The position numbers were made by a program, and so were the translations under genes. From JAFGAV01 sp041479055 (lineage in GTDB: Bacteria > Acidobacteriota > Aminicenantia > Aminicenantales > JAFGAV01): a DNA stretch of 64,000 nt. Below the pieces are notes generated by a model that was not told the origin of the DNA, did not search any database, and worked only from the letters and a program-made list of their open reading frames with translations. The stretch lies in NCBI GenBank assembly GCA_963702835.1, contig OY969762.1, positions 3,100,001 to 3,164,000 of the forward strand. The letters run 5' to 3'. How positions within the stretch are numbered: the first letter of the stretch is position 1; each line of letters opens with the position of its first letter. Of this stretch, positions 51,827-61,298 are shown piece after piece.

Positions 51827-53408
51827 CCTTTTTCGCCCTCTCCGCCCGGGCCTCCTCCACCATGGACTTCACCTCTTTCATGAGGGTGGGAACGTGGTAG
51901 GGTGTGCCCTCCTTGATCGTCCACTCAATGCCCCCGCCGTGCTCGACCTTGATCTTGGGGTCGCCGGGTATGAGGGCGCTGTAGTTGTTCACGGCCTTCC
52001 CGTCGTAAGTCAGGACATCGGTTCCGTAGGGGTTGAGGAGCCGCAAATTCTCCAGCGGGTTGCCGTTGACCACCAGCAGGTCGGCGATGAACCCCTGGCG
52101 GACGCGGCCGAGGCGGTCCTCCATCCCGATGAGTTTGGCTCCGTTCACCGTGGCCATCTTGATGACTTCCAGGGGATGGAACCCGGCCTCCTCGAGCAGC
52201 TCCATTTCGTGAACCTGCCCGAACCCGTACACCGAGTAGATGAACCCGGCGTCGTCGCCCACGGTGATGTTGCCGCCCTTCAGGCCGAATTCCTTCAGAG
52301 CCTCCATCCAGACCTGGTAATCCTTTTTCCAGCGGACCTCCTGGGTGTTAGTCCAGCCCAAGAAGTAAGAGCCGTGGTGCTGGAGGTCTGGCCGGAAGTA
52401 TTCTTCCAGGGTGGGATGGAGGTAGTCCTTGTACCAGGGCAGGTTCTGAGCCCGGATGAGGTCGCGGCTGGCGACGTAGATGGAGAGGGTCGGGCACCAG
52501 GTGACGTTGTTCTTGACCATGAGGTCCAGGACAGCGGAGAGCTTCAGCCGGTTGAGGTTGGGCTGGATGAACAGCTCGCCGGCCCGGCCGAAGCGATGGA
52601 TTTCGTTGCTGGCGTTGTGCTCGGGCGGGAAATTCTGGATGCCCTCCAGGGCCGCGTCGGCCACACCGTAGAAGTGCTCGATGGAGGTCACGCCCAGCTC
52701 GGCCCAGTCCTTGGCCGTCGTTTCATCGACGGCGATGTGGACGGCCGTCCGGAGGCCCTGCTTCTTTGCCTCGTCCATCAAGGCCTCAGCCAGGTCCCGG
52801 TCCATGCCCGACATCTTCAGGCCGTCGACCCCCAACTGTTTGGCGTAGCGGACGCCCTGGCGGACGAGCTCGGCTGTATGGGATCCCTTGGAGGCCCAGA
52901 CCCGCTCATAGAGCAGGATGCGCGGCGCGATCATCGAGTGGTCAGCGCTCCGGGCGCGCCATTCCTTGGCTTTCTCCCAATCAGAGCCGACGTCACGGAC
53001 TGTGGTGGCCCCGGCCGCCAAGTAGAGGTTCATCTCATACTGGATCGGCTGGGGGACGCCGGCGCGCTCGTCCTGGAGATGGATATGGGTGTTGATGATG
53101 CCCGGCATGACATACTTGCCGGAAGCATCGATTTCAGTCTCCGCTTCCCAGCCCTTGGGCACCGGGCCCACCTGGGCGATCCGGCCGTTTTCGATGCAGA
53201 TGTTGACGGGACCGAAGGCCGGCTCCGCGTTCCCGTAGATGACCATGGCGTTCCTGATGAGGAGACGTTTGTAGTTTCCGGCGTGAGCCGGCGCCTTTGA
53301 TGATGCGGCCGGCTGTCCGGCTTGAGCAGCGGCCGGGGCGGCCTTTCCCAGAACGGCGAGAGCGATGGCCAGGACAGCCGATACTCCGATAAGCATTTTT
53401 TTCTTCAT
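51813..53408 (-). CDS. Secreted amidohydrolase
   Basis: The 531-residue protein has a signal peptide, the metal motif NTHIHLQDE (HxH), later TAVHIAVDE and TSIEHFYGV histidines, and the Asp in ITVGDDAGFIYS. The C-terminal GFIADLLVVNGNPLEN closes the composite fold. It is a paralogue in architecture of the enzyme at 15555 and probably degrades amides or peptides outside the cytoplasm. Confidence 0.88.
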   Translation of the reverse strand: MKKKMLIGVSAVLAIALAVLGKAAPAAAQAGQPAASSKAPAHAGNYKRLLIRNAMVIYGNAEPAFGPVNICIENGRIAQVGPVPKGWEAETEIDASGKYVMPGIINTHIHLQDERAGVPQPIQYEMNLYLAAGATTVRDVGSDWEKAKEWRARSADHSMIAPRILLYERVWASKGSHTAELVRQGVRYAKQLGVDGLKMSGMDRDLAEALMDEAKKQGLRTAVHIAVDETTAKDWAELGVTSIEHFYGVADAALEGIQNFPPEHNASNEIHRFGRAGELFIQPNLNRLKLSAVLDLMVKNNVTWCPTLSIYVASRDLIRAQNLPWYKDYLHPTLEEYFRPDLQHHGSYFLGWTNTQEVRWKKDYQVWMEALKEFGLKGGNITVGDDAGFIYSVYGFGQVHEMELLEEAGFHPLEVIKMATVNGAKLIGMEDRLGRVRQGFIADLLVVNGNPLENLRLLNPYGTDVLTYDGKAVNNYSALIPGDPKIKVEHGGGIEWTIKEGTPYHVPTLMKEVKSMVEEARAERAKKVNNK

Positions 53409-53549
53409 GAACCCCTCCTTACAGGCAGCCTTTCCCTAATCCTTCTCTATTCCCTAATCCCGGAATTTGTTGTTCATCCGAGTATTTTCGTCGGGTGATT
53501 TGAATACCATATCATGGAAAAGAAAATGCTTGCCATGTTAATTTCCACA

Positions 53550-53579
53550 TTGACAGAAACCAGCCTCAGTGGCTACAGT
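53550..53579 (+). promoter_or_regulatory. Promoter of the DUF1905/YdeI gene
   Basis: TTGACA (53550-53555), an 18-base spacer and TACAGT (53574-53579), 26 bases before the ATG. The rest of 53409-53549 shows nothing recognisable. Confidence 0.55.
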
Positions 53580-53605
53580 AGCTGAGGATATGCTGGAGGT
53601 TGGCT

Positions 53606-54091
53606 ATGCCCGTGACATATAAAAATCCCGGCCCCATCGAGTTCGAGGGTATGGTCCATCGCCAGGAGGGCGGCGGCGCCTTTGTATATTTTCCGCACGA
53701 TGTCGAGAAACTCTACGGGGTCAAGGGCCGGGTTCCGGTCAAGGTGACTTTCGACGGCATCCCTTACCGCGGCTCGATGGTCAAGATGGGTTCGGAGCGC
53801 CATATGCTCCTGATCCTCAAGGAGATCCGCGAGCGTCTCCAATAAGACCGGGGAGACAAGATCCGGGTGACGGTCGACCTCGATGATACGCCCCGGGTCA
53901 TCGAATTGTCGCGCGATGAGGAGGCCGCCTACAAACGCGCCGGCGTGCTGGAGCTATATAGGGCGCTTTCCTACAGCCATCAACGCGAGTACGCACTCTG
54001 GATCGAAGCGGCCAAACAGGCTGAGACGCGCCAACGCCGGATCGAAAAGTCCATCGCTGCCCTGCGCGGCCAAAAGCCTATGAAGAGCTAG
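53606..54091 (+). pseudogene. DUF1905-YdeI protein split by one in-frame ochre codon
   Basis: The first part (53606-53845) is a DUF1905 barrel: VYFPHDVEKLYGVKGRVPVKV and YRGSMVKMG. The second (from a GTG at 53867) reads VTVDLDDTPRVIELS and SHQREYALWIEAAKQAETR, the YdeI/OmpD-associated domain. These are normally one protein. The only break is a TAA at 53843-53845, in the same frame, where related proteins have a lysine. The GTG with an upstream GGGGAGA could let the second half be made separately. Confidence 0.7.
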
Positions 54092-54206
54092 TCAACTTTC
54101 GAAAGTACTTGCAGATTTTAATTCATTGGAAATAGATAAAGCCATTTTTTAGTAAAATTATGAAAAAAAGACGAAGAAGAAGCGTCTTTATTGATGAAAG
54201 GATTGA

Positions 54207-54222
54207 TTAGAAAAAATTGAAG
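54207..54222 (+). repeat. Left target-site duplication of the IS1202-like element
   Basis: TTAGAAAAAATTGAAG, 16 bases, identical to 55608-55623 on the other side of the element. Confidence 0.85.
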
Positions 54223-55607
54223 TGTCTAAGCTTTGTCAAGATGTCCCCTCAACTGCCAAGCCAAAATGTCCCCCGGGATTGGGGGCAGGTGTCGTTTCAT
54301 AATAGACTTGTAAGACATGGCGCGCGTGACGATCCTCTCCAGGCTGTCGCGGTCGCCAGCTCCGCAGAGGTTCCCTCAAGGGGGTCGGGGCATGCCGGCC
54401 GATACAGGTACCCTCAAGCCATAGTGTCCAAGCGCCATCGAGGTGTTGGCAGGCCAGAACGGGGCGACGGGCATAGCTGCGGCGGTTCGGTCCCGGGGGA
54501 ATATCTATGACCAAGCCGCCGAGACGGACAGTGTTGTCGTTGGCCACGGTGGCTTCATAGGCGAAGCTGATCTTGATGTGGCGTTGAGCGGCGCTGATCT
54601 TGCGGAAGGCGGAGCGTGGAAGCTCCGGGCTCTTGGCGAAGCGGGCATTGAAGCGCTCGAGGAAAAATTTATCCAGCCATTCGTTCGCCAGGTCGATCTC
54701 CGTGATCCCTTCGAGGGCCATCTCGGCGACCAAGCGATCTTGGAATGTGCCACCTTGCCGTTCGATGCGCCCCTTGGCTTGGGCGGAGAAGGCGGGGATG
54801 GTCTCAATGGCCAACTCCTGGAGGACGCGGCCGACGTGGGTGGGGAAGCGCACACCGGCCAGCTCTTCTTCATGGCTCCAGTGATCATCGTTGCGGTACA
54901 GGGCGCTGTGGCGGTCCTGATAGACGGCGGCGGGAACTCCCTGCCGCCGCGCCACCATGTCCAGCAACCGCAGGTAGCCGATGGCATCTTCCTGGGGCCG
55001 GAACAAGGCCCCCAGGACGGTTCCTGTCGCGTCGTCGGTAGCATGGAGGAGGCTGCAGGGAGGCCGCTGGGGACCGAACCAGCGGTGAGGACTGCCGTCC
55101 CATTGCATAAGGAGCCCCATCTGGGGCCGCCGGGGACGGCGGCTTCGGTGCTTGGGCGGTCGGCGCCGGCGCTTGGGGCGGATCCCAGCCTCGCGCAACC
55201 AGCGACGCACCGTCTCCCTCCCGATCCGCAGGCCCTCCCGCTCCGCCAACATCTCCACGAAGTGGGTGTCGTTGAACTGGGCATAAGAGTCCCGGTGAAG
55301 CGCTAGAACCCGCTCGCGGACCTCCGGACCCAGGGCGTTGTGGACAGGCTGGCCCCGACGTTGATGAGCCAGCCCCCGTGGTCCCTCTCGCCGATATCGG
55401 CCCAACAGCCGCTTTGCCTGACGGTAGCAGACCTTCATCATCGCGGCCGCCGCCCTCAACGTCAGCGTCCCTCTCACGACCTGATCAAGTACCTGCATCC
55501 GCTGAACCTCACGCCTGCTCAAGGTAATAGTCTCCTTCATGCCCTCCTCCTAAGAGGGGACATTTTACCTTGGCCGTTAGAGGGGACATCTTTGCTAGGC
55601 TAACACA
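54223..55607 (-). mobile_element. IS1202-like insertion sequence (ISTde1-type target duplication)
   Basis: A 1385-bp element with ends starting TGT. The inner terminal repeats AAGATGTCCCCTC...GCCAAG...AAAATGTCCCC (54238-54273) and its inverse (55556-55593) are long and nearly identical. It is flanked by a perfect 16-bp direct repeat. Long target duplications of 15-18 bp are reported for the ISTde1 subgroup of IS1202-type elements. The clean duplication suggests a fairly recent insertion. Confidence 0.85.
54236..55540 (-). CDS. IS1202/ISNCY-type transposase
   Basis: The 434-residue protein has an N-terminal helix-turn-helix (LTLRAAAAMMKVCYRQAKRLLGRY), a second HTH (IGRETVRRWLREAGI) and an RNase-H-like core: LMQWDGSPHRWF with the first Asp, VYQDRHSALYR, and IPAFSAQAKGRIERQGGTFQDRL, the glutamate helix. 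The frame is intact, so the element may be active. The stop codon lies within the left terminal repeat. Confidence 0.9.
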   Translation of the reverse strand: MKETITLSRREVQRMQVLDQVVRGTLTLRAAAAMMKVCYRQAKRLLGRYRREGPRGLAHQRRGQPVHNALGPEVRERVLALHRDSYAQFNDTHFVEMLAEREGLRIGRETVRRWLREAGIRPKRRRRPPKHRSRRPRRPQMGLLMQWDGSPHRWFGPQRPPCSLLHATDDATGTVLGALFRPQEDAIGYLRLLDMVARRQGVPAAVYQDRHSALYRNDDHWSHEEELAGVRFPTHVGRVLQELAIETIPAFSAQAKGRIERQGGTFQDRLVAEMALEGITEIDLANEWLDKFFLERFNARFAKSPELPRSAFRKISAAQRHIKISFAYEATVANDNTVRLGGLVIDIPPGPNRRSYARRPVLACQHLDGAWTLWLEGTCIGRHAPTPLREPLRSWRPRQPGEDRHARHVLQVYYETTPAPNPGGHFGLAVEGTS

Positions 55608-55623
55608 TTAGAAAAAATTGAAG
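55608..55623 (+). repeat. Right target-site duplication of the IS1202-like element
   Basis: TTAGAAAAAATTGAAG, identical to 54207-54222. A TATAAT hexamer at 55647-55652, 20 bases before the XhoI-like gene, lies just outside. Confidence 0.85.
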
Positions 55624-55672
55624 TGGCCGACGCTAATGGATATGTGTATAATACTTATTGATATTTGATTTG

Positions 55673-56423
55673 ATGGGTTTTCGAGAAATAATGGAACATA
55701 ATGTTATTCTCCATGATCTGAATAAGAAGATAAGTCAGGCGGTTGCTTGCTATTGGCGAACACGGGCTTCTCAACAGCGGAAACAAGAGAAGGGTGGCAG
55801 GTCAGATCAGGGATTGCGCAGCGCTGTAACCGGCGGTGCGCACATGGATGGTTTCATTGATCTCATAACGGTATCTCATCACCCACACTGGAATCTCAAA
55901 GCAATATGTTTTTAGGAAGAAAGCTGTCGAACTTCCAGGCTTCTTCAGGCCTACTAAAGAATGGGACCTCCTTGTCGTCAAAGAACATACCCTAATAGCT
56001 GCCATAGAAGCAAAATCACAAGTAGGTCCCTCTTTTGGCAATAATTTCAACAACCGGACCGAAGAAGCTATGGGAAGCGCCCTCGACTTATGGACGGCTT
56101 TCAGAGAACATGGCTTTCTTCAGAGTCCGCAGCCTTTTCTTGGCTATTTTTTTATGCTTGAAGACTGTGAAGCATCAAACCGGCCAGTCAGTATTTTTGA
56201 GCCGCATTTTAAGGTTTTCCCGGAATTTGTCGGAACTTCATACATGAGACGCTATGAATTATTTTGTAGGAAGCTTGTCTTAGAACGCCATTATACGGCA
56301 TCTGCTTTCATAACCTCGAGGAGCCGAGATGGCCTCCGCGGCCACTTCAATACCCCGGCCGACGACCTGTCGGTTGAACGATTTGCCAAGGCGCTGGTTG
56401 GCCATGCACAAATATTTGCATGA
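55673..56423 (+). pseudogene. XhoI/PaeR7I-like restriction endonuclease, frameshifted
   Basis: Two frames join to one XhoI-family protein of about 250 residues. The first part has GGRSDQGLRSAVTGGAHMDGFI. The second has LIAAIEAKSQVGPSFGNNFNNR, TEEAMGSALDLWTAFREHGF and ASNRPVSIFEPHFKVFPEF with RRYELFCRKLVLER, strongly XhoI-like. The break is one extra T in a T5 run at 55909-55913; removing it reads CFRKKAVELPGFF. E-A-K is the candidate catalytic pair. The family recognises CTCGAG. As it stands the enzyme is probably dead, or phase-variable. Confidence 0.85.
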
Positions 56424-57336
56424 AGACATGTTGCAAACTTTTCATAGACTAATCAATGGCGATGCAAGAAACTTATCTTTCTTATCGGATGAATCTGTCC
56501 ATCTGGTCGTTACTTCTCCGCCTTATTGGAATTTAAAACAATATAAAGAGAATCCGGATCAGTTGGGCCATATAGAAGATTATGAAGCTTTCTTGGCTGA
56601 GTTAGAAAAAGTGTGGAGGCATGTCTTTCGTATTCTAGTTCCGGGTGGGCGGTTGGTTTGTGTCGTTGGAGATGTTTGTGTGGCGAGGCGCGATTTCGGA
56701 CGACATCTTGTTTTTCCGCTTCATGCTGATATATGTGTCATTTGCCGGCGAATTGGGTTTGATAATCTGAATCCAATAATCTGGCACAAGATTGCCAATG
56801 CATCCTATGAGGTTTCGAACGGGTCTAAATTTTTAGGAAAACCCTATGAACCCAATGCCATTATCAAAAACGATATGGAATTCATTTTAATGCAGCGGAA
56901 ACCCGGAGGATATCGAAAACCGTCAAATTCACAGCGAGAAGCCAGCAAGATATCTAAGGATGAATTCGCTCGCTGGTTTCAGCAAATATGGAATATTCCC
57001 GGTGCATCAACCAAACACCATCCGGCTCCATTCCCAATGGAAGTGGCCATTCGTCTCATCCGTATGTTTTCTTTTATGGGTGATACTGTCATTGATCCGT
57101 TTTGCGGATCTGGAACCACAATGGTTGCGGCAATGAGAACTGGTCGTAATAGTGTAGGTGTTGAGATAGAGCCGGAATATTGTCGGCAGGCAGCTCGATA
57201 TTTAAAAGCCGAAAGCACAGACCTTTTTAAAAAAACGAAGTTGGTTTTCGAAAAAGCGACCTCCGCATGCATGCAATCTCTTAGAGAGGATCAAGAACTC
57301 TATAATATTAATCCGTCAAAGAACAGATTAGTTTAG
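56404..57336 (+). CDS. DNA methyltransferase, beta-class, partner of the XhoI-like nuclease
   Basis: The 310-residue protein has motif IV TSPPYWNLK before motif I DPFCGSGTTMVAA, the beta-class order, and a target-recognition region between. TSPPYW fits N4-cytosine or N6-adenine methylation; given the nuclease family the site is probably CTCGAG. The ATG at 56404 overlaps the nuclease end by 20 bases. The frame is intact, so protection methylation likely continues without restriction. Known PaeR7I-type partners have a different motif order, so this pairing is somewhat unusual. Confidence 0.9.
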   Translation: MHKYLHEDMLQTFHRLINGDARNLSFLSDESVHLVVTSPPYWNLKQYKENPDQLGHIEDYEAFLAELEKVWRHVFRILVPGGRLVCVVGDVCVARRDFGRHLVFPLHADICVICRRIGFDNLNPIIWHKIANASYEVSNGSKFLGKPYEPNAIIKNDMEFILMQRKPGGYRKPSNSQREASKISKDEFARWFQQIWNIPGASTKHHPAPFPMEVAIRLIRMFSFMGDTVIDPFCGSGTTMVAAMRTGRNSVGVEIEPEYCRQAARYLKAESTDLFKKTKLVFEKATSACMQSLREDQELYNINPSKNRLV

Positions 57337-57357
57337 GCCATCCTGACTCTGAGTTGC

Positions 57358-58023
57358 CTATTCTTTATAACCATCCCGTTTCATGAGAATTTTGGCTAAC
57401 TGCTTTTCGGATAAGAGCGGCTGTTTCAATTTCCGCAGATATTTATTTATCTTTTCTTTGTCAAATGCTTCGGGATCGAATTTGCTGCCGAGCCAATGCA
57501 TCATGGAGTCGTATTCCCTATGTTGAGGATTCTTAATGATCTCAAGAAGGTTCATATAACCGCTATCGCCTCCGCAGTCTTCCGGTGGGCAGGCGCGGCT
57601 CCCATCGATGCATTCCGAAATAGAATCCTCTGACCCCTTTTGATCGAGGATCTTCTCCACCGTAATCAGGTGGTGCCAGGAATCGCCAAAATCGTATTCA
57701 TAAATGATTTTAGATTTCTCGCGTGGTGCGGTCTCCATTAAAATTGCTTTTCCTTCGTCAAGAACCGGGGGACCGTTATAATCCTCATTTAGATTGAAAT
57801 CTGGGTCAGAATAGACCTGATTCTTGATGGTAAACTGATGAAGATGGCTATTCGTCCAACCCATGGCGATTTGGATGATGGAATGCAGCATCCCAAGATT
57901 TGCATCACTGCGCACCATCAATCTGCGCCAGATAGGAGGAGCGATATAGCTAAGCGCTATTTTCAATTGGTACATTTTAAGTTCGCGTTCTTGGCCGGCC
58001 TTGAGTTTCCGTTTATCACCCAT
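57358..58023 (-). CDS. Plasmid pRiA4b ORF-3-family protein
   Basis: The 221-residue product has the family signature: YQLKIALSYIAPPIWRRLMV, GWTNSHLHQF, YEYDFGDSWHHLITVEKIL and the cysteine-rich ACPPEDCGGDSGYMNLLE. These proteins are frequent on plasmids and near mobile elements; the biochemical role is unknown. It lies convergent to the methyltransferase gene. Confidence 0.9.
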   Translation of the reverse strand: MGDKRKLKAGQERELKMYQLKIALSYIAPPIWRRLMVRSDANLGMLHSIIQIAMGWTNSHLHQFTIKNQVYSDPDFNLNEDYNGPPVLDEGKAILMETAPREKSKIIYEYDFGDSWHHLITVEKILDQKGSEDSISECIDGSRACPPEDCGGDSGYMNLLEIIKNPQHREYDSMMHWLGSKFDPEAFDKEKINKYLRKLKQPLLSEKQLAKILMKRDGYKE

Positions 58024-58057
58024 AGATAGGCCTCCTTATGCTTTATAGTTTCAATGT

Positions 58058-58432
58058 TCAACTTGCGGCTATTGCTCGGTAGATGCCAGGCTTAGAGTAA
58101 AAAGCCTCCCCTAGAAGCTCGAAAATCCCGCCGATTGTGGTGAAATTGCATGTACCGTCTGCCTCGAGTTTCGGGAAATTATTTCGAAACCAATCGCGTG
58201 TTATTTTGCCTGTCTGCTGAAGTACCTCGTAAGCTCTGATAAATACTGACACTGGAATTCGTTTCTCTGATGATTTTTTTGTCCCTGGTCTAGCTGGCAG
58301 CTTGTAAACGAGTGCCTCCTCGCCCCGGCTTGATCCCCAGCGGACCACCTCATAGCTTTCATTTGATTGGGGTTTTGGGATTCTGGTTCCCGGACGTGCA
58401 ACTGCTTTGACCCGACTAATAATAGTGAGCAT
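58058..58432 (-). CDS. Hypothetical protein beside the restriction-modification locus
   Basis: The 124-residue basic protein has a central VYKLPARPGTKKSSEKRIPVSVFIRAYEVLQ and a C-terminal CNFTTIGGIFELLGEAFY, suggesting a small helical DNA- or RNA-binding protein. I do not recognise a family. It is upstream of, and on the same strand as, the pRiA4b-type gene. Confidence 0.5.
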   Translation of the reverse strand: MLTIISRVKAVARPGTRIPKPQSNESYEVVRWGSSRGEEALVYKLPARPGTKKSSEKRIPVSVFIRAYEVLQQTGKITRDWFRNNFPKLEADGTCNFTTIGGIFELLGEAFYSKPGIYRAIAAS

Positions 58433-58597
58433 TTGGTTTCCCTTATGCTAAATGTTTATATGAATTATAACATCTTTTAAAGTCGAGGTTATTGAAATAC
58501 CTAAGTTTTTTGATTACAGTGTAGCGTTATTGAAATAGCTCCGCTAGCTAGATCGACTAATGAAGGGGTCTCTAAGGCAGACTATAAGGAAAGACCG

Positions 58598-61270
58598 ATG
58601 AGAAAAATATTCGCTGCCATCATTAGCGTGGCATCTCTCATGGGAGTTTTAATCGCGGCCAAGGCCCCCCGAGCCGAGCCGGATGGCCAGAAGGCCCTGG
58701 CCCACGTCCAGGTCCTGGCCTCGGATGAAATGAAGGCCCGCAGGGCCGGCACGCCTGAATACGAGAAAGCGGCCGCTTATGTCGCCGCCAAAATGAAGGA
58801 GTACGGCCTGCAGCCCGGCGGCGATAAAGGCTCTTATTTCCAGCAGGTCCCTTTCAAGACCTGGACCAATTTCGAGCCGCCCACTCGCCTGGAGATTGTC
58901 TCGCCCCAAGGCCGGGTCTATTTCGCCGGCCGCGGCCGCGACTTCCAGCCCGTTTCAGGCACCGGCTCGGGCATCGTCCGGGCCCAGCCCGTTTTCGCCG
59001 GCTATGGGGTTACGGCAGACAAGATCGGCTGGGATGATTATAAGGACCTCGACGTCAAAGGCAAGTTCGTCCTGGTCATGCCGGACGGGCCCAAATCCCT
59101 CGAAGAGCCGGCCCGCAAGGATTGGACCCTGCTCAAAAAATTGAAGCTGGCCGCCGAGAAGGGCGCAGCCGGGCTTATCGAAATAGACCTCAGCGACCCG
59201 CAACATCCCAGCCCCGATTTACGCCGGAGATTCGCCCAACTGACGCCCGGCGCCTGCCCGGCCGGCTTCATCGTGCTGCGGGCCGGCCGCAATTTTTTGG
59301 ACGATCTCTGCTATATCGGCCACAAGAGCTGGCGGGATGCGGTCAGCAAGACGCTTCGCCTGGGCAAACCTTTCCAGGTGACCCTCGACGGCGCCATTAT
59401 CGAGGCCGAGGTGCATTTCGTGGCCGGCCAGCGCACAGCGTCGAACGTTTTGGGAATCCTGCCTGGCGCCGACTCCCGGCTGAAGAAGGAGGCCGTTATT
59501 ATCGGCGGCCACCTCGACCACTTGGGCCTGGGAACGGACGGCTTCACCTACAACGGCGCTGATGACGACGCCGCCTCGGCGGCGGTCCTCCTGGAGACGG
59601 CCCGGGTGCTTTCCGCCCGGCGCTTCAAGCCCCGCCGCACGATCATCTTCGCCTCCTGGGCGGGCGAGGAGCAGGGACTGGTCGGCTCTCGATATTATAC
59701 GGAACATCCCCTCCTCTCGCTCGACCGGACGGCCGCCTACCTGAACATCGATATGGTGGGCGTCGGCAGCCCGAACCTTTTCGTCGGCGGGATGTACGAA
59801 TACGGCCGGTTCTTCGACATTCTCAAGCAGGGCCTGAGCGGCGACCTGCGCCAGAAGCTGCATGACCGGCGGAGCTACCGGGGCTCGGACCACACCTCTT
59901 TCTGGAACAGGGGCGTCACCGCGGTCAGTCTGCGGATGGGCGGGCTCGAAACAGAAGCCCTGGACGACGAACATCCCGAATATCACCGGCCGGGCGACCG
60001 TCCGGAGCTCATCGATCCCGAGCTGCTGCGGCTGGCGGTCGAGTATCACCTGGAGGCGCTCATGAATATTGCCGATAGCCGGAACAACTTGCTGGATAAG
60101 GGCTTTCGCCAGGAATTTATCCATAAGGATGCCGACGTGGCCGACCTCCACTGTGACACGATCGACAGGTACCTTCACGGCGAGGACCTGCGCCAGGACC
60201 TGCCCAAGGGCCACATCGACATCCCCAAGCTGAAGAGGGGAGCGGTGGACCTCCAGGTTTTCGCCTGCTATAACGGCGCTCCGGAGAACGAACAGGAAAA
60301 AGACCGGAATGTGCGGGCAGTCTTCCGCATGATCGACGCTGTGCGCCGGCTGGCCGAGGAGAACCCGAATGACCTGGCCGTGATACGGTCTTACGAGGAT
60401 TATCAGAGGCTCCGGGGCACGGGCAAAGTCGGCCTCCTCATCGGCATCGAGGGCGGCTACACGCTCACCGACGACCTGAGCCTGCTGCGAGCCTATTACG
60501 ATTGCGGAGTGAGGCTCCTGACCCTGACTCACTGGACGCACACCGACTGGGCCGACGCCTCGGGGGACCCCCGGCCCGTCTTCGGCGGCCTCACCGAGTT
60601 CGGGGAGAAGGTGGTCAGGGAAATGAACAGGCTGGGGATGATTATCGACCTGTCCCACGCTTCAGACAAAACCTTCTGGGACGTCCTCAAGATCACCAAC
60701 GCGCCGGTGGTGGCCTCCCATTCCTGCTGCCGGGCCCTGGCCGAGCATCACCGCAACCTGACCGACGACATGCTCAAGGCCCTGGCCAAGAACGGCGGCA
60801 TGGTCGGCATCAACTATTCGGCCGGTTTCCTCAACTCCGAGCGGGACAAGAAGCAGACGGCGCTGCTGGAAGAGGTAGCCCGCAAGTACGGCCTGCCCAC
60901 AGATTTCCGCGAGATCATGCGCTTGGCGCCGGAGAAAAGGGATCCGGCCCTGAAGGAGTTCCACGACCGCTGGGAAGAAATGAAGAAGAGCGGAAAGGTG
61001 CCTCCGGTCAACGTCAAGACCCTGGTGGACCATATCGACCACGTGGTCAAGGTCACGGGCAACGCCAATCACGTCGGGCTGGGCTCGGACTTCGATGGGA
61101 TTTCGGAAGCGCCCGAAGGGCTGGAGAATGCCGGCAAGCTGGAAAACATCACCCACGAGCTTCTGGCCCGCGGCTATAAAGAGGATGACATCCGCAAGAT
61201 CCTGGGCGGAAATTTCCTGCGGATATTGAACGCGGTCTGCACCGAGAGCCGGAAGGCCGCGGCTAAATAG
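58598..61270 (+). CDS. Secreted M28 aminopeptidase - M19 dipeptidase fusion
   Basis: An 890-residue exported protein with two peptidase domains. Residues about 30-490 are an M28 aminopeptidase with an inserted PA domain: GGHLDHLG (H305), NGADDDAAS, AGEEQGLVGS (catalytic E357 and E358) and NIDMVG (D385). Residues about 510-880 are an M19 renal-dipeptidase-type barrel: DLHCDT (H518, D520), GIEGGY (E618), SHASD, SHSCCRALAEHHRN and GLGSDFDG. All metal ligands of both domains are present, so one chain could trim a peptide and split the resulting dipeptide. Such fusions are rare. Confidence 0.9.
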   Translation: MRKIFAAIISVASLMGVLIAAKAPRAEPDGQKALAHVQVLASDEMKARRAGTPEYEKAAAYVAAKMKEYGLQPGGDKGSYFQQVPFKTWTNFEPPTRLEIVSPQGRVYFAGRGRDFQPVSGTGSGIVRAQPVFAGYGVTADKIGWDDYKDLDVKGKFVLVMPDGPKSLEEPARKDWTLLKKLKLAAEKGAAGLIEIDLSDPQHPSPDLRRRFAQLTPGACPAGFIVLRAGRNFLDDLCYIGHKSWRDAVSKTLRLGKPFQVTLDGAIIEAEVHFVAGQRTASNVLGILPGADSRLKKEAVIIGGHLDHLGLGTDGFTYNGADDDAASAAVLLETARVLSARRFKPRRTIIFASWAGEEQGLVGSRYYTEHPLLSLDRTAAYLNIDMVGVGSPNLFVGGMYEYGRFFDILKQGLSGDLRQKLHDRRSYRGSDHTSFWNRGVTAVSLRMGGLETEALDDEHPEYHRPGDRPELIDPELLRLAVEYHLEALMNIADSRNNLLDKGFRQEFIHKDADVADLHCDTIDRYLHGEDLRQDLPKGHIDIPKLKRGAVDLQVFACYNGAPENEQEKDRNVRAVFRMIDAVRRLAEENPNDLAVIRSYEDYQRLRGTGKVGLLIGIEGGYTLTDDLSLLRAYYDCGVRLLTLTHWTHTDWADASGDPRPVFGGLTEFGEKVVREMNRLGMIIDLSHASDKTFWDVLKITNAPVVASHSCCRALAEHHRNLTDDMLKALAKNGGMVGINYSAGFLNSERDKKQTALLEEVARKYGLPTDFREIMRLAPEKRDPALKEFHDRWEEMKKSGKVPPVNVKTLVDHIDHVVKVTGNANHVGLGSDFDGISEAPEGLENAGKLENITHELLARGYKEDDIRKILGGNFLRILNAVCTESRKAAAK

Positions 61271-61298
61271 ATCAAAACTTGGTGAGGAGTCAGCTGCG

